The notes beneath the pieces are model-generated. The model had not been told where the DNA came from. It was given only the letters and a program-made list of their open reading frames with translations, and did not search any database. 64,000 nt of DNA. It comes from Neurospora crassa OR74A. Lineage: Eukaryota > Ascomycota > Sordariomycetes > Sordariales > Sordariaceae. The stretch is taken from contig NC_026502.1 in the NCBI RefSeq assembly GCF_000182925.2, positions 2,480,001 to 2,544,000 of the forward strand, read 5' to 3'. Of the stretch, positions 42,468 through 53,068 are shown piece by piece. A program made the translations under genes and the position numbers. Positions within the stretch are counted from its first letter, which is position 1; each line of letters opens with the position of its first letter.

Positions 42468-44293
42468 GACACGGCGTCCCGAAATCAGAACTACACGACG
42501 TGTACATGTATCATATAGTGGGCGGACTAGAATCATATACCCCGAATACCTGGCGTTCCTCCGGCAGTTGGTCCATTTCGACATGCATTTTTCCGCTCAG
42601 TACTTGATGCCATCACAGTCTCCCCGTGACGAGGTGCTGCCACAACTGTACATATGGTTAGCGACGCCCGCGGCACTTGCCCCTTCAAATGGTGTTGAAT
42701 AGCCGCCTAGTTCGACAAGCAGGTTTGTGGTTACCAGCTTTGTCAAAGGTTCATCTCGGGACTGTCCTCCCATGCGTCTACACAAGTCTCTTGATGCATC
42801 GAACAAAGAAGCGCCTGTTGATAAGCTGAAGATACCGTATCTTGATTCCATAGCGCGGATGGGCTTGAGGGAGGATATGACCCTTCGCCATTGTCCCTCT
42901 TTACGAACAGCTTTGATCATTTGGGTGAAAACAACAAGCGAGTGTCGGATCACCCAAGATCTTTGCACAAGCCGTCCATGTCAAAGAACGCCATGAATGT
43001 GAAAAGGTGCGCTGGCTCTTCCTGCTCCATTTCAAGCCTTTTCCAAAATAAAAATGGATAGGAAAGGAAGCTAATCACACCTACCATAATTTGCAAAGAC
43101 CTTGGCATCCCAGCCCTACCGGACGAGAAAAGCCGACCCGCCACTCCTATCTGTTAATGTCCACGATGCTAGGTGATGGTGCTGTCTTGTTGAAGCTTCC
43201 AGACGTTGCATGCTTCCCTACCTACTCTACTCATTTTCATTCCGACGAAGAATGGTAGATCACACCGAATGGCAGGTGACATGAACACCTAGGTATGAAT
43301 ACCGCCTAATGAACTCGGAATATGTCATTGGGGCTCGGACGCCTAACCCAGAAACCCGTTGATCGTATGGGAAGTGGCAGCCGGACAGCAAGGTCCTTAA
43401 CGCGGCAGGATGTCTCATCGCTGGCTCGGTTGACCATCATGCCCGACGTCCCCGCGACACGTGAAAAACTTCGGCTTGGTGATAAGGATCCCGCTAGGCA
43501 CAAGGACGGGAGGCACGACGCCAAAGGCCGATGATCGTTAGCTGGAATACCGGTCGCAACTTCCCCAGCGACTCATCATATTCGATTCCGATCTTCGGAT
43601 GGACGAGCCGATGTGCGTTCACTCGTCAGATCATCTGATGGCAGCCCAAGTGAGCTTTGATCACAGAGATTGCGGATTATCTCACAGGCATCGTGAACCC
43701 CTTTTTGCTTGGAGTGTCCGGGCAGTGACACCTGGGCAGTCCCGGTCACAGTTCCATCGTGCCTTCCTCCCTCGGGAGCCAAGGGTCCACCATTTCGACT
43801 TTAGTCTCGGTCATCCCGGGCTCATACCTACCCTAGAGGTACCTACCTACCTCTAGCCCTATTCTGACCGGTGCGTCCATCGTCACCAAGAGGTTTGTTG
43901 CTGTTGCCTTGCGAGAAGGTCCAACTTCAGGGCAACTGTAGCTGAAAGTACGGGTATCTCGGGCACATTTACACTCTTTCTTCCGTCCCAGACCAGCTCT
44001 TGGAGCTCTTTCTCTTTTCCCCATTATATCAACACATATTTCTAAGGCTTCTTCTCTTTCTGCATCTTCTTGTCGGTGCCATCACCAACCGTGTTCTCTC
44101 AAAAGCGGTTTGTGGTCATCTCGCCCCCAAGCTTCTATTTATCTGTGTCTTTCGTCGCCATTGGAACCAAATCTACTGCTTTTCTCTATCACCATCTTGA
44201 GCATCTCCTCCCATTGTGAAACACCAGCACCCAAAGCATCCCTCCAATCCCCTCAGGCTAGGTCATTCAACATCCAGCCCTCAGCAGACGACC
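42468..44293. other. Spacer upstream of the second PUF gene
   Basis: About 1.8 kb with the rsm27 3' UTR and the promoter and leader of the PUF gene. The last part (43860-44290) is pyrimidine-rich like a 5' UTR. A 24-bp inverted repeat of the CTAGAGGTA type lies at 43833-43856. I see no gene. Confidence 0.45.
43833..43856. repeat. Inverted repeat CTAGAGGTA-N6-TACCTCTAG
   Basis: Perfect 9-bp arms with a 6-bp CCTACC spacer. Belongs to the same TACCT/AGGTA-rich class of spacer motifs as the 9164 palindrome. Confidence 0.85.
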
Positions 44294-47200
44294 ATGTCTG
44301 CCGTCGCAGCATCCACCGGCTCGCCCAACGAGCGCCGTGCTTCGGCTTCCAGGAGTTTCTCGCAGTCTCAGGACGAGAACACGAAGCTTCCCGATGAGTT
44401 GATGTCTCCCAACTTGCAGCAGGTATGTATTCTAGTTGTATGTTACGTATTCAGTTGCATGTTTCAGGTTCTTTTTTTGGGTCTTGGGAAATTGCTGCCC
44501 TCACCTCCCGCCGGGTCGTCAGAACCTTGCCAGCCCTCAGACGGCGACGAACTGCAACACACTCGGGACGAAAATCATTACAGCGGACTGGCAGCTGTCG
44601 GGACTAAACCTCTCGACACGCGACCGCCAGATACTCACCAGCCCCGCTCACTCCCACAGCAACATAGATTCAGCCACTGCTTGCTCACAACCTTATTCTT
44701 TTCTTCAACCGAACCATCGGACCTGTATTTTGTCCCAGTCACTCCTTTCATATTCACTTGATCTATCTCGCGGCTGTTACGCCTTAGAACCCTCTCCTAC
44801 ATATCCACAGGCCTTGATCACTGACCCGATCTCTGCTAGGACGTCGAGCCGTCCCCTCAAAAACACTCCATCAGCGCCCTTAAAACGTCCAAAATAGCGA
44901 ATCGGAAGTACACAAAGGTAGCGAACCACATTCAAGGAAGCAGCGCCTATATCCGTTAACCATATAGCATAGGTTAAGATGAACGAGGCCATGGCTGCCG
45001 TAGACGCCTACTCCATGGACAAATTGTACGCCACCATCTCCGAGCAACAAGTCATGTCACTGCAGCAACGCAGCGTCGAGTCTTTCAAACCGTCGGACGA
45101 AGAAGTCAGATTCCCTCGTGCCCTTGATCACCAGTCGTCGTGCAGCTCTCTTCCCATTACACCCGCTACGGATGGGTTCCATACAACTGCATCTACGACT
45201 AGACCTGCTAGTGCCACGCTTAGCGACGGTCAACCCACCAACGACGAGGTTTTACGTCTGAAGCAAGAGCTTGCGCAGGCCCAGACCCAAATCTCACGGC
45301 TGGACCAAGAACTGGCTCAGACTCGCTATGTCACCCAGGACGGTGTATGCGCAACGCCAGACTTGAGTGTCGATCCCGACTTTCAGGCTGCCAGTGTTGC
45401 GACGGTATCTCCCTCGGGCTCGCGACCCGCCACGAACGGAGCATTTGGATGCCCTGCCAAAATGCCATTTGGCCGTGACAACAACTGGGCGGCTCACAAC
45501 AATGCGCGCCCCGATACTGGAGATACTTTGTTAGACATGTCGGCTGCAGGCCTCAATCGTTCTCGCGCCATTTGGAACAACAGCAAATCTTCCTATTCTC
45601 CGACTTTTGCGCCCGGACCTATCGCCATTGTCGACGGTCCCCAGGCCACACCGTGGCAGAACATGCGTGGCTCGAACCAGGCATACGAGCCTTCTTATAT
45701 GCCATCGGCCCTGGAGACTTACCGACCTGAGCGTATCAACAATGATCACGACATGAGCCGCCCCATGGGTCGTCGAGGCAACAGATACGATAACCGCTTA
45801 GGCTCCTCCAGTGCCTATGGTGGTTACAGTGTGTACAGCATGGGGCCTGGCCACTACGAAGCTACTACTCCTGCTTATCCAGGAGGCCCGCCTAACGCCA
45901 TGGCGGGCGGCGCAGGTATGAATATGTATTCGGCCTACCCACAGCCGCCGGTTGTATCACCGCTCTCTCCGCATGCCACTGAGTTTACTGCTGCAGGAGC
46001 ACCTTGGAAGACAGAGGTGAGTCCCGTTGAAATAGATTCCATCATTGATTGGACTGACTAATTCTCCTTACAGACTGTGACTTCCGAAGGACAAACCTAT
46101 TTGCCGGCTACGGAGCCTCTCAACTATCGCAGGCTGTTGGACCGCAACGTCACTTGCGACTGGAAGTATATCGTCGACAAGATTGTTTGCAACAATGACC
46201 AACAGGCTTCTATCTTCCTTCAGCAGAAGCTTAAGGTGGGAACGCCCGAGCAAAAGTATGACATTGTTGAAGCCATCGTTGCGCAAGCCTATCCTTTGAT
46301 GGTCAATCGGTTCGGAAACTTTCTCGTACAGCGCTGCTTCGAACATGGCACACCTGAGCAAGTCATCAAGATTGCTGAGGCAATCCGCGGCAACACTCTC
46401 AACCTTTCTATGGATCCCTTTGGTTGCCACGTCGTTCAGAAGGCCTTCGATTCTGTCCCTGAAGATTACAAGGCTATCATGGTCCACGAGCTTCTGCGCA
46501 GGATCCCGGAGACGGTTATTCACCGTTACGCATGCCACGTGTGGCAGAAGCTGTTCGAGCTGAGATGGACTGAATCTCCCCCGCAGATCATGAAGTACGT
46601 CAACGATGCTCTTCATGGCATGTGGCACGAGGTTGCATTGGGTGAGACTGGTAGTCTTGTTGTCCAGAATATCTTTGAGAACTGTTTGGAAGAAGACAAG
46701 GTATATTATCTGTTAATGTTCCACATGACCTCTTTACCGCATGTTTACTGATGATGTATGCACAGCGTCCCTGCATCGAGGAAGTCCTTGCCAACATCGA
46801 TATCGTCGCCCATGGCCAATTTGGAAACTGGTGCATACAGCATATCTGCGAGCATGGTGCTCCCGCAGACCGCAGCCGTGCTATCGATCATGTTATTCGC
46901 TATGCAGCTAAGTACAGCATGGACCAGTTCGCCTCAAAGGTTGTTGAGAAGTGCCTCAAGATTGGAGGCCCAGAATTCCTGGGTCGCTATCTGGATCGCG
47001 TTTGCGAGGGCAGACATGACCGTCCACGCATCCCGTTGATCGATATCGCCAGCGACCAGTATGGCAACTACCTCATCCAGTACATTCTGACCCATGCCAA
47101 CCCTCAGCACCGGGAGATTGTTGCTGCTCACATCCGGAAGCATATGGTCTCTCTTCGTGGATCGAAGTTCGGCTCCCGCGTCGGCATGCTCTGCACCAAT

Positions 47201-47296
47201 CACGCTGTTGCTACTCGTCCTGGCCCTGGTGTTGGCCCTGCCATGGGAGGCCGCGTTGCTCCTGGTCCTCGCTTCAATGGAACTTATCACCGTTGA
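44294..47296 (+). CDS. Second Pumilio/PUF RNA-binding protein
   Basis: Predicted mRNA-binding regulator, distinct from the Puf4-type gene. Five exons in my model: 44294-44422, 44840-44917, 44973-46016, 46074-46700 and 46766-47296 (802 residues, all phase 0). Exon 2 (DVEPSPQKHSISALKTSKIA...) was found between a CTGCTAG acceptor and an AAG/GTAGCG donor. The 417-nt first intron is the least certain part. A short coiled coil (LRLKQELAQAQTQISRLDQE) precedes a disordered Gly/Tyr/Pro-rich region. PUF repeats fill about residues 440-780, with base-contact cores NFLVQ, CHVVQ, CHVWQ, SLVVQ, NWCIQ, SKVVE and NYLIQ. Read from the last repeat, the PUF code predicts 5'-UGUAAAU. The C-terminus is Gly/Pro/Arg-rich. 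Confidence 0.85.
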
Positions 47297-48211
47297 AGGC
47301 ATGCCGTATTACGACAGACCCCTCACTCATGAGGACGACAATTCTCCTCTTTCGTTTCAAGTATACACTACCTTTTGTTGCGACAATGTTCGAGTACAAA
47401 GGACGTCGTTCGTTCAATCCTGCGCTGGATTTTCGCAATCGGTTCTCAGCTGGAAGTTTACTTATAACATATGAGATTCGGTTTTCACAACATCTTCGTC
47501 TGCAGCTAATTTAACAAATCACCCGACATCCTACGCTCGGGAGGCTACTGCCCCTTCGTGCGCTTTGGAAACAACATCACTTATGGATTTTGCAATATCA
47601 AGACGACCCGGTTCGCGGCTCATAATGGAGGAAGTATGAATCTGCCTTGTCCCGATCTAGTGATGACGAGCAGTCACACAACCTTTTCTAGTTGTTCGGT
47701 TCTCTGACGAACCCGTTTTCCCCTAATGTGCGGAGTTTATCTTTTGGCGCTCAAGTCTGCTGAAGAGGGTTGACTCGAATAATGGAAAAATGGTACAATG
47801 AAGAGTTCAACAAAGGGGGGCCGAAGTATGATTGTCTAGTCTTTTTTTTGTGTTAGGTTAAAAATGGAAACGAAACGACGGGAAGCATGGATGGAAGTCA
47901 AATGCATGGCCTGCAATGGATTACTCGGCCTTGGGCATGTATCAATGATAGTTACCTTATAGTCGCTCGCTTAGCTTACGGACCAATGAATAAATGAGTC
48001 TATATAACTTATAAATACTTGTAAGACGGTTGAATGAATGACCAATATGCTTATCAAGTTGCTCTGAAGGAAACCGCATGTTCTTCCCCCCGCCGAACAA
48101 CTCTTACATTCACAAAAGTAGGGATCATTCAACAACTTGAGATTAACTACAAGAGCGCATAATAAACATGTCTACCGACCAAAACCATAATTCGTGGCCA
48201 GATTCCATGGG
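47297..48211. other. Convergent spacer between PUF gene and aldo-keto reductase gene
   Basis: Two 3' UTRs. AT-rich with T-runs (for example 47841-47848). No gene or repeat seen. Confidence 0.45.
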
Positions 48212-49266
48212 TTAATGCCTGTCGTCCCCAGCGAATTCCTCAGTCCACCACACCCTATAATGCTTCTCCTTTCCCGCTGACGCGATATCCTCGACCTCCT
48301 TGGGTGTCAACTTGAAGCTGGGCAGCTTCTTCAGGTAGCCCTTTAGCCTCTCCTCATTGCTACTCGTTGTGAGCGTCACAATACCCTGATCCAGACACCA
48401 TCTGAAGGCAATCTCGGCCTCACTGACACCGTACTTCTTGGCCAGCTGCGTGTAAATGGGGTCGACAGGGCCCGGGCGAGCCTTGGTGATGGCCGTCAGC
48501 GGCGAATAGGCTGCAATAGCAATGTGCTTCTCCCGGCAAAACGCGACCAAATCCTCGCCCTCAACCACATGCTGAAGGTAAGGATGGTATTCAATCTGGT
48601 TAACGACGGGCGGGTACTGCAACCCTCCAGGAATGTCAAACAGGGTCTGCAGATGCGAGATCAGGAAATTGGAAACACCAATGGACTTGGCCATCCCGCT
48701 ATCCTTGATCTTTTCCATTTCCCGCCACGCCGCCTGGAGTTGCTCGGGGTTCTTGGCGAAGAAAGGAGAGTGCAAGAGGTACAGGTCGACGTAATCGAGC
48801 CCGAGCTTCTCGAGCGAGCGGTTGAAAGACTGGGTGACTGTGTCTCCGGCGCGGACAATAGTCTTGGTGGTGATGTAGAGGGACGAGCGAGGCAGCTTGG
48901 ATTGCGCAATGGCTCTGCCGAGCTCGACTTCGTTGCCGTAGACTTCGGCGCCGTCCAGGTGCGCGTAGCCGGCGTTGAGAGCGGTCAAGGTGGCATTGAC
49001 AATAGGCTCGGAGATGGTGTCGGCGGAGTCGCCGGATTTGTAGTTGGCTGTACCGAGGCCGTAGCCGAGCTGTTTTTTAGTGTAAGTGATTTTGTTAGAA
49101 TGTGGTTTTGCAGGAGAGGGAAGGATGAAGGGATGAAGGGATAAGAGGGACGAACCATGGGGATCTCATTGCCATCGGAGAGCTTGAGCGATGGGATGAG
49201 GTTGTGGATTTGCTTGGGTGAGACGCCGGTGGCATCGACCTCGAAGTTGGAGGTGGCAGAGTTCAT
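48212..49266 (-). CDS. Aldo-keto reductase (NADPH-dependent, GCY1/YPR1-like)
   Basis: Cytosolic NADPH-dependent carbonyl reductase of the (beta/alpha)8 AKR superfamily; the physiological substrate is unknown. Exons 49266-49156 and 49069-48212 give 322 residues, typical of the family. The catalytic tetrad is complete: Asp76 and Tyr81 in LDGAEVYGNE, Lys106 in YITTKTIV and His137 in YLLHSPF. GVSNF and the C-terminal coenzyme motif (TTSSNEERLKGYL) are also present. The splice joins ...GNEIPM to LGYGLGTANYKSG exactly as in AKRs, using a GTTCGT donor. The unusual spacing around strand 2 (KSGDSADTISE) resembles fungal homologues with an N-terminal extension of about 25 residues. Confidence 0.93.
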
Positions 49267-50466
49267 TTTGGATAAAGTTGTTGGTGTTGGGAGAACAGTA
49301 AAGCTGCACAAGTGTGATCAAGAATGGGGATATATATACACAACAACAAGGATTGAGTTGCCGTGAGGATAGAAGTAAAGAGCAAGGGCGCCAAGTGCGA
49401 CGTTGTTGTCGTTCTATTTATACAACTCCGTTGCTATTCCCGCTGGCGCAACGACAACATCAATTATTCAGCAAGGTACCTGTTCTAGTTCTAGTGTACG
49501 CAGCAATGCGGGATAGTTAGATCCACTGGGTCTCGAACCACCAGTGTCCTTCATCTTATAATGAACTTGGCGGTGTACGGAAAGTGTTGATCTGCTGGAT
49601 TTCGAGGGAATTTACTACACTTGGGAATAGCTTCAATCTCCTAGTTGTGGTTGTTCGTATTGCCCGAGGGGTTGTTTGCAAGTCCGAAATTCAGGGGCAG
49701 AAAGTAGACATAAGCTGACGAGGTATCGGTACAAAGCTCCCCCCCGCACTAACAGCTACGGATGCGGGGCACAATTGGTCACGACTATGACGCCATACCG
49801 AGAGCGCCGGAAGGATGTTTTGGTAGGGGGCGAGCCGAATGATGGACCAAATGGGAAGGGAGCAGCCATAGGGATCAATCATCATCTAAGAAGCCGACGA
49901 AAGAGACAAAGCAAAAGGTTATTGGCAGGATCGGCAAGAGGCAAAGGTAAGAGAACGTTCTCAGTAGTCAGGTACCTATCCTTATCTTATCTATCTAGGT
50001 GGAGCCTTGGCAGGTGTCATACCCCGTACACTAAGTATACTGCACAATGCACAAGCATTTCAGGTACGTACCTTCACAGCGTGCATTGAAGCGGAAGTTC
50101 TTTTCTCACCGGCTGTTGAGTTGAATCGATCGATTTTCCGCCACCCGGAGCTTTTGCAGCACATCTACGGAACATACAATTGGCAAGTTGAAATGTCTTT
50201 GGAAACTTTTGCCCGAGTTTCTAATCTAGTGTATACTAGTGTACACGATAACCTGGGAGCCTAGGTAGACCTTGTCTGACTAATTGCCCTGGGTTGAACT
50301 ACCCCAAACTTCTGGTAACTAAGAATGTACAGAGAAGCGTATTGCCACTGGAACTACCTCTAGGTTAATATCGTATATAACATAGTGAAGTGCCGAGAAC
50401 AATTACTCTTTACTCCAATTATCTTAGTGAAACCTCTCACCAGGCGACTGGACTGTCTTGTCTTCG
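49267..50466. promoter_or_regulatory. Divergent promoter spacer, aldo-keto reductase / SelO
   Basis: 1.2 kb between divergent genes. ATATATATA at about 49330-49338 lies roughly 65 bp upstream of the reductase start and could be its TATA box. CTATCTAGGTGG- and GCCTAGGTAG-type motifs appear near 49990 and 50260. No gene seen. Confidence 0.4.
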
Positions 50467-52521
50467 ATGCGCTCATTGCAACCCGCAGCCCGCTGTCTTG
50501 CTCTCGCTCAGCATCTGAAAAGCATTCCATATGCCAACCAACCCTTCTCGGCCTTCTTCAGTACCACCAAACATATCATGGCCTCAAACGGCACCGCCAT
50601 CGAGAACGGGACACATCCCCTCTCATCCGACGGCACAACATTATCCGCCCTCCCCAAATCATGGCACTTCACTGCCTCTCTCCCACCAGATGCCGCCTTC
50701 CCCACGCCAGCTGACAGCCACAAGGCCGATCGCGATGACCTTGGTCCTCGCCAGGTGAAGAATGCCATTTTCACCTGGGTTCGTCCCGAAAAGCAACAAG
50801 ACCCCGAGCTTCTAGCCGTCTCTCCAGCTGCTATGCGCGATCTAGGTCTCGCACTGTCGGAAGCAGACACGGAAGAATTTCGCCAAGTAGCAGTAGGCAA
50901 CAAGATCATCGGATGGGACGAAGAGACGCTTTCTGGCCCTGGCTACCCATGGGCTCAATGTTACGGAGGTTTTCAGTTCGGTCAATGGGCAGGACAACTC
51001 GGTGACGGGCGCGCCATCTCTCTGTTTGAGGGAACCAACCCGGCAACAGGTGTCCGGTATGAGGTTCAGCTCAAAGGGGCCGGCATGACGCCTTACAGCC
51101 GCTTTGCGGACGGCAAGGCCGTTCTACGCTCCAGCATCCGCGAGTTTATAGTCAGCGAGAACCTCCACGCCCTCGGTATCCCCAGCACGCGCGCGCTAGC
51201 CATCAGCCTGCTCCCTCACTCGCGCGTACGGCGTGAGACCATGGAGCCCGGCGCCATCGTGGTTCGTATGGCCCAGAGCTGGCTACGCTTCGGCAACTTC
51301 GACATCCTTCGCGCGCGCGGCGACCGCAAGCTCGTCCGGCAACTTGCCACCTACATCGGCGAGGAAGTCTTCGGCGGATGGGACAAGCTTCCTGGGCGCT
51401 TAGCCGATCCCGAGGGTGCGCCCGGCGACGAACCTCCCCGGGGAATTCCCAAAGAAACCATCGAAGGCCCCCTTGGAGCCGAAGAAAACCGCTTCCACCG
51501 TCTCTACCGCGAAATTATCCGGCGCAACGCTCTGACGGTAGCCAAGTGGCAGATCTACGGCTTCATGAACGGCGTGCTCAACACGGACAATACCTCCATC
51601 ATGGGTCTGTCCATCGACTTCGGCCCCTTCGCCTTTATGGATAACTTCGACCCTAACTACACGCCCAACCACGACGACTTCGCGCTGCGCTACAGCTACC
51701 GCAACCAAGCGACTATCATCTGGTGGAACCTAGTCCGACTAGGCGAAGCCCTAGGCGAGCTGATCGGGGCCGGGCCTGAAGTCGACTCCGAATCTTTTGT
51801 GACCAACGGGCTCAACTTCGACGACGAAGCCGCTTCGAAACCCATTGAGGAACGCGCTCACAAACTCATCACCCAGGCCGGCGAGGAGTTCAAAGCCGTC
51901 TTCATGGGGGAGTTCAAGCGCCTGTTCACAGCGCGCCTCGGGCTCAAGACGTACAAAGAATCCGATTTTGACTCCCTCTTCGACTCCCTCCTCAACACTA
52001 TGGAAGCCCTCGAGCTCGATTACAACCTCTTCTTCCGGCGTCTCAGCACGCTCAAGACCGCCGACCTACAAACCGAAGAAGCCCGCCAAAAGGCAGCTGA
52101 AGTCTTTTTTTCTCAAGTCGAAGAGGTGCCTGGACCGGGAACCGACAAGGAAAAGGCTCGCAAGCGCGTGGGCGAGTGGTTGGATAAGTGGCGGGTACGG
52201 ATCGAGGAGGATTGGACCACCTCCGCAGCTGACTCGGAAGAGCGTGTTGCTGCGATGAAAAGGGTTAACCCTAGCTTTATCCCAAGAGGATGGATTCTGG
52301 ACGAGGTGATTCGCCGCGTGGAGAAGCAGGGCGAGCGGGACGTGCTCAAGAGGGTGTTGCATATGGCTACGCATCCGTTTGAGGATGCGTGGACGGGGAA
52401 GGAATTTGAGGATGGACCGACCGGGAAGGGCGTTTATCAGGGTGATAAAGCGGAGGAGGAGAGATGGACGGGGGATGTGCCGCAGCAGAAGAAGGCTATG
52501 CAGTGCAGTTGTAGCTCGTAA
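50467..52521 (+). CDS. fmp40: SelO family pseudokinase, protein adenylyltransferase (Fmp40-like)
   Basis: Mitochondrial SelO-type enzyme with a kinase fold and an inverted ATP, transferring AMP to Ser/Thr/Tyr of target proteins, linked to redox regulation. Single exon; the first ATG at 50467 gives 684 residues. The N-terminus (MRSLQPAARCLALAQHLKS) is a likely presequence. Family motifs: YGGFQFGQWAGQLGDGRA, QLKGAGMTPYSRFADGKAVL, RSSIREF, GFMNGVLNTDN and SIDFGPFAFMDNF, which include the nucleotide- and metal-binding Asn and Asp. The protein ends CSCSS; in vertebrate SelO the corresponding C-terminal position near the end is selenocysteine, so this is the Cys form. Codon use is strongly GC-biased in the middle of the gene, like a highly expressed gene. 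Confidence 0.93.
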   Translation: MRSLQPAARCLALAQHLKSIPYANQPFSAFFSTTKHIMASNGTAIENGTHPLSSDGTTLSALPKSWHFTASLPPDAAFPTPADSHKADRDDLGPRQVKNAIFTWVRPEKQQDPELLAVSPAAMRDLGLALSEADTEEFRQVAVGNKIIGWDEETLSGPGYPWAQCYGGFQFGQWAGQLGDGRAISLFEGTNPATGVRYEVQLKGAGMTPYSRFADGKAVLRSSIREFIVSENLHALGIPSTRALAISLLPHSRVRRETMEPGAIVVRMAQSWLRFGNFDILRARGDRKLVRQLATYIGEEVFGGWDKLPGRLADPEGAPGDEPPRGIPKETIEGPLGAEENRFHRLYREIIRRNALTVAKWQIYGFMNGVLNTDNTSIMGLSIDFGPFAFMDNFDPNYTPNHDDFALRYSYRNQATIIWWNLVRLGEALGELIGAGPEVDSESFVTNGLNFDDEAASKPIEERAHKLITQAGEEFKAVFMGEFKRLFTARLGLKTYKESDFDSLFDSLLNTMEALELDYNLFFRRLSTLKTADLQTEEARQKAAEVFFSQVEEVPGPGTDKEKARKRVGEWLDKWRVRIEEDWTTSAADSEERVAAMKRVNPSFIPRGWILDEVIRRVEKQGERDVLKRVLHMATHPFEDAWTGKEFEDGPTGKGVYQGDKAEEERWTGDVPQQKKAMQCSCSS

Positions 52522-53068
52522 AGGGCGAAGTCACTTTGTTGGCGAGAGATATCCTTTCTGCAACCGTAATTGCAATATTATTAGCGAAGCCTTTTCATTG
52601 ATAAGTCCGAATTGCGCCGCCTTACGGGCCGTGTGGTACATACATTGATATGTGCTGGGCGTGTAAACAATTTAATTCATCGTGGACTGCGAAAACGAGG
52701 AAATGGAGGAGTACTAATGCATCACTAAACTCCGCCACGCCATGAGTCACGAAGAAATAGGGTACGATAGATAATATTATCATTGAGAAGCTCAAGGGGA
52801 TCGATTAGGGTAGGTCAGGTTCCACAACATTCCTTTGAGGTTCTTCCACTTAGTCTCGCGGTTCTAAAGGGTATTACGTAGGGTATCATCAGCTCATGAA
52901 CGCCGTTCCCTCTAAGCCCGCCTATGAATGCCGTTGAATCCACGCCTTCTATGCCGAGCTCCGAATTCGTTGAAGACAATTCCAAGCAAGAACGTGGAAG
53001 CCTTAGCCAAACGAAAAGCCACTAAGCGAGTAATTCTAAGAGTAATAGTCGCCAGCAAATAACTTGGA
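52522..53068. other. Convergent spacer between SelO gene and Taspase-like gene
   Basis: About 550 bp of 3' UTRs, AT-rich. No gene or repeat seen. Confidence 0.45.

Noticed and set aside
44523-44897. Treating the intronic open frame as exon 2 of the second PUF gene
   Set aside because: It ends in a stop before the conserved part, and a phase-matched 78-nt exon at 44840-44917 joins both sides without a stop. Kept only as a possible isoform.
49520-49570. Possible minus-strand tRNA (GGTTCGAGACC)
   Set aside because: The five-base-pair T-stem does not form, and no A box is found at the right distance.
52255-52275. Telobox-like GGGTTAACCCTAG
   Set aside because: It lies inside the SelO coding frame, so the motif is most simply explained by the protein sequence.
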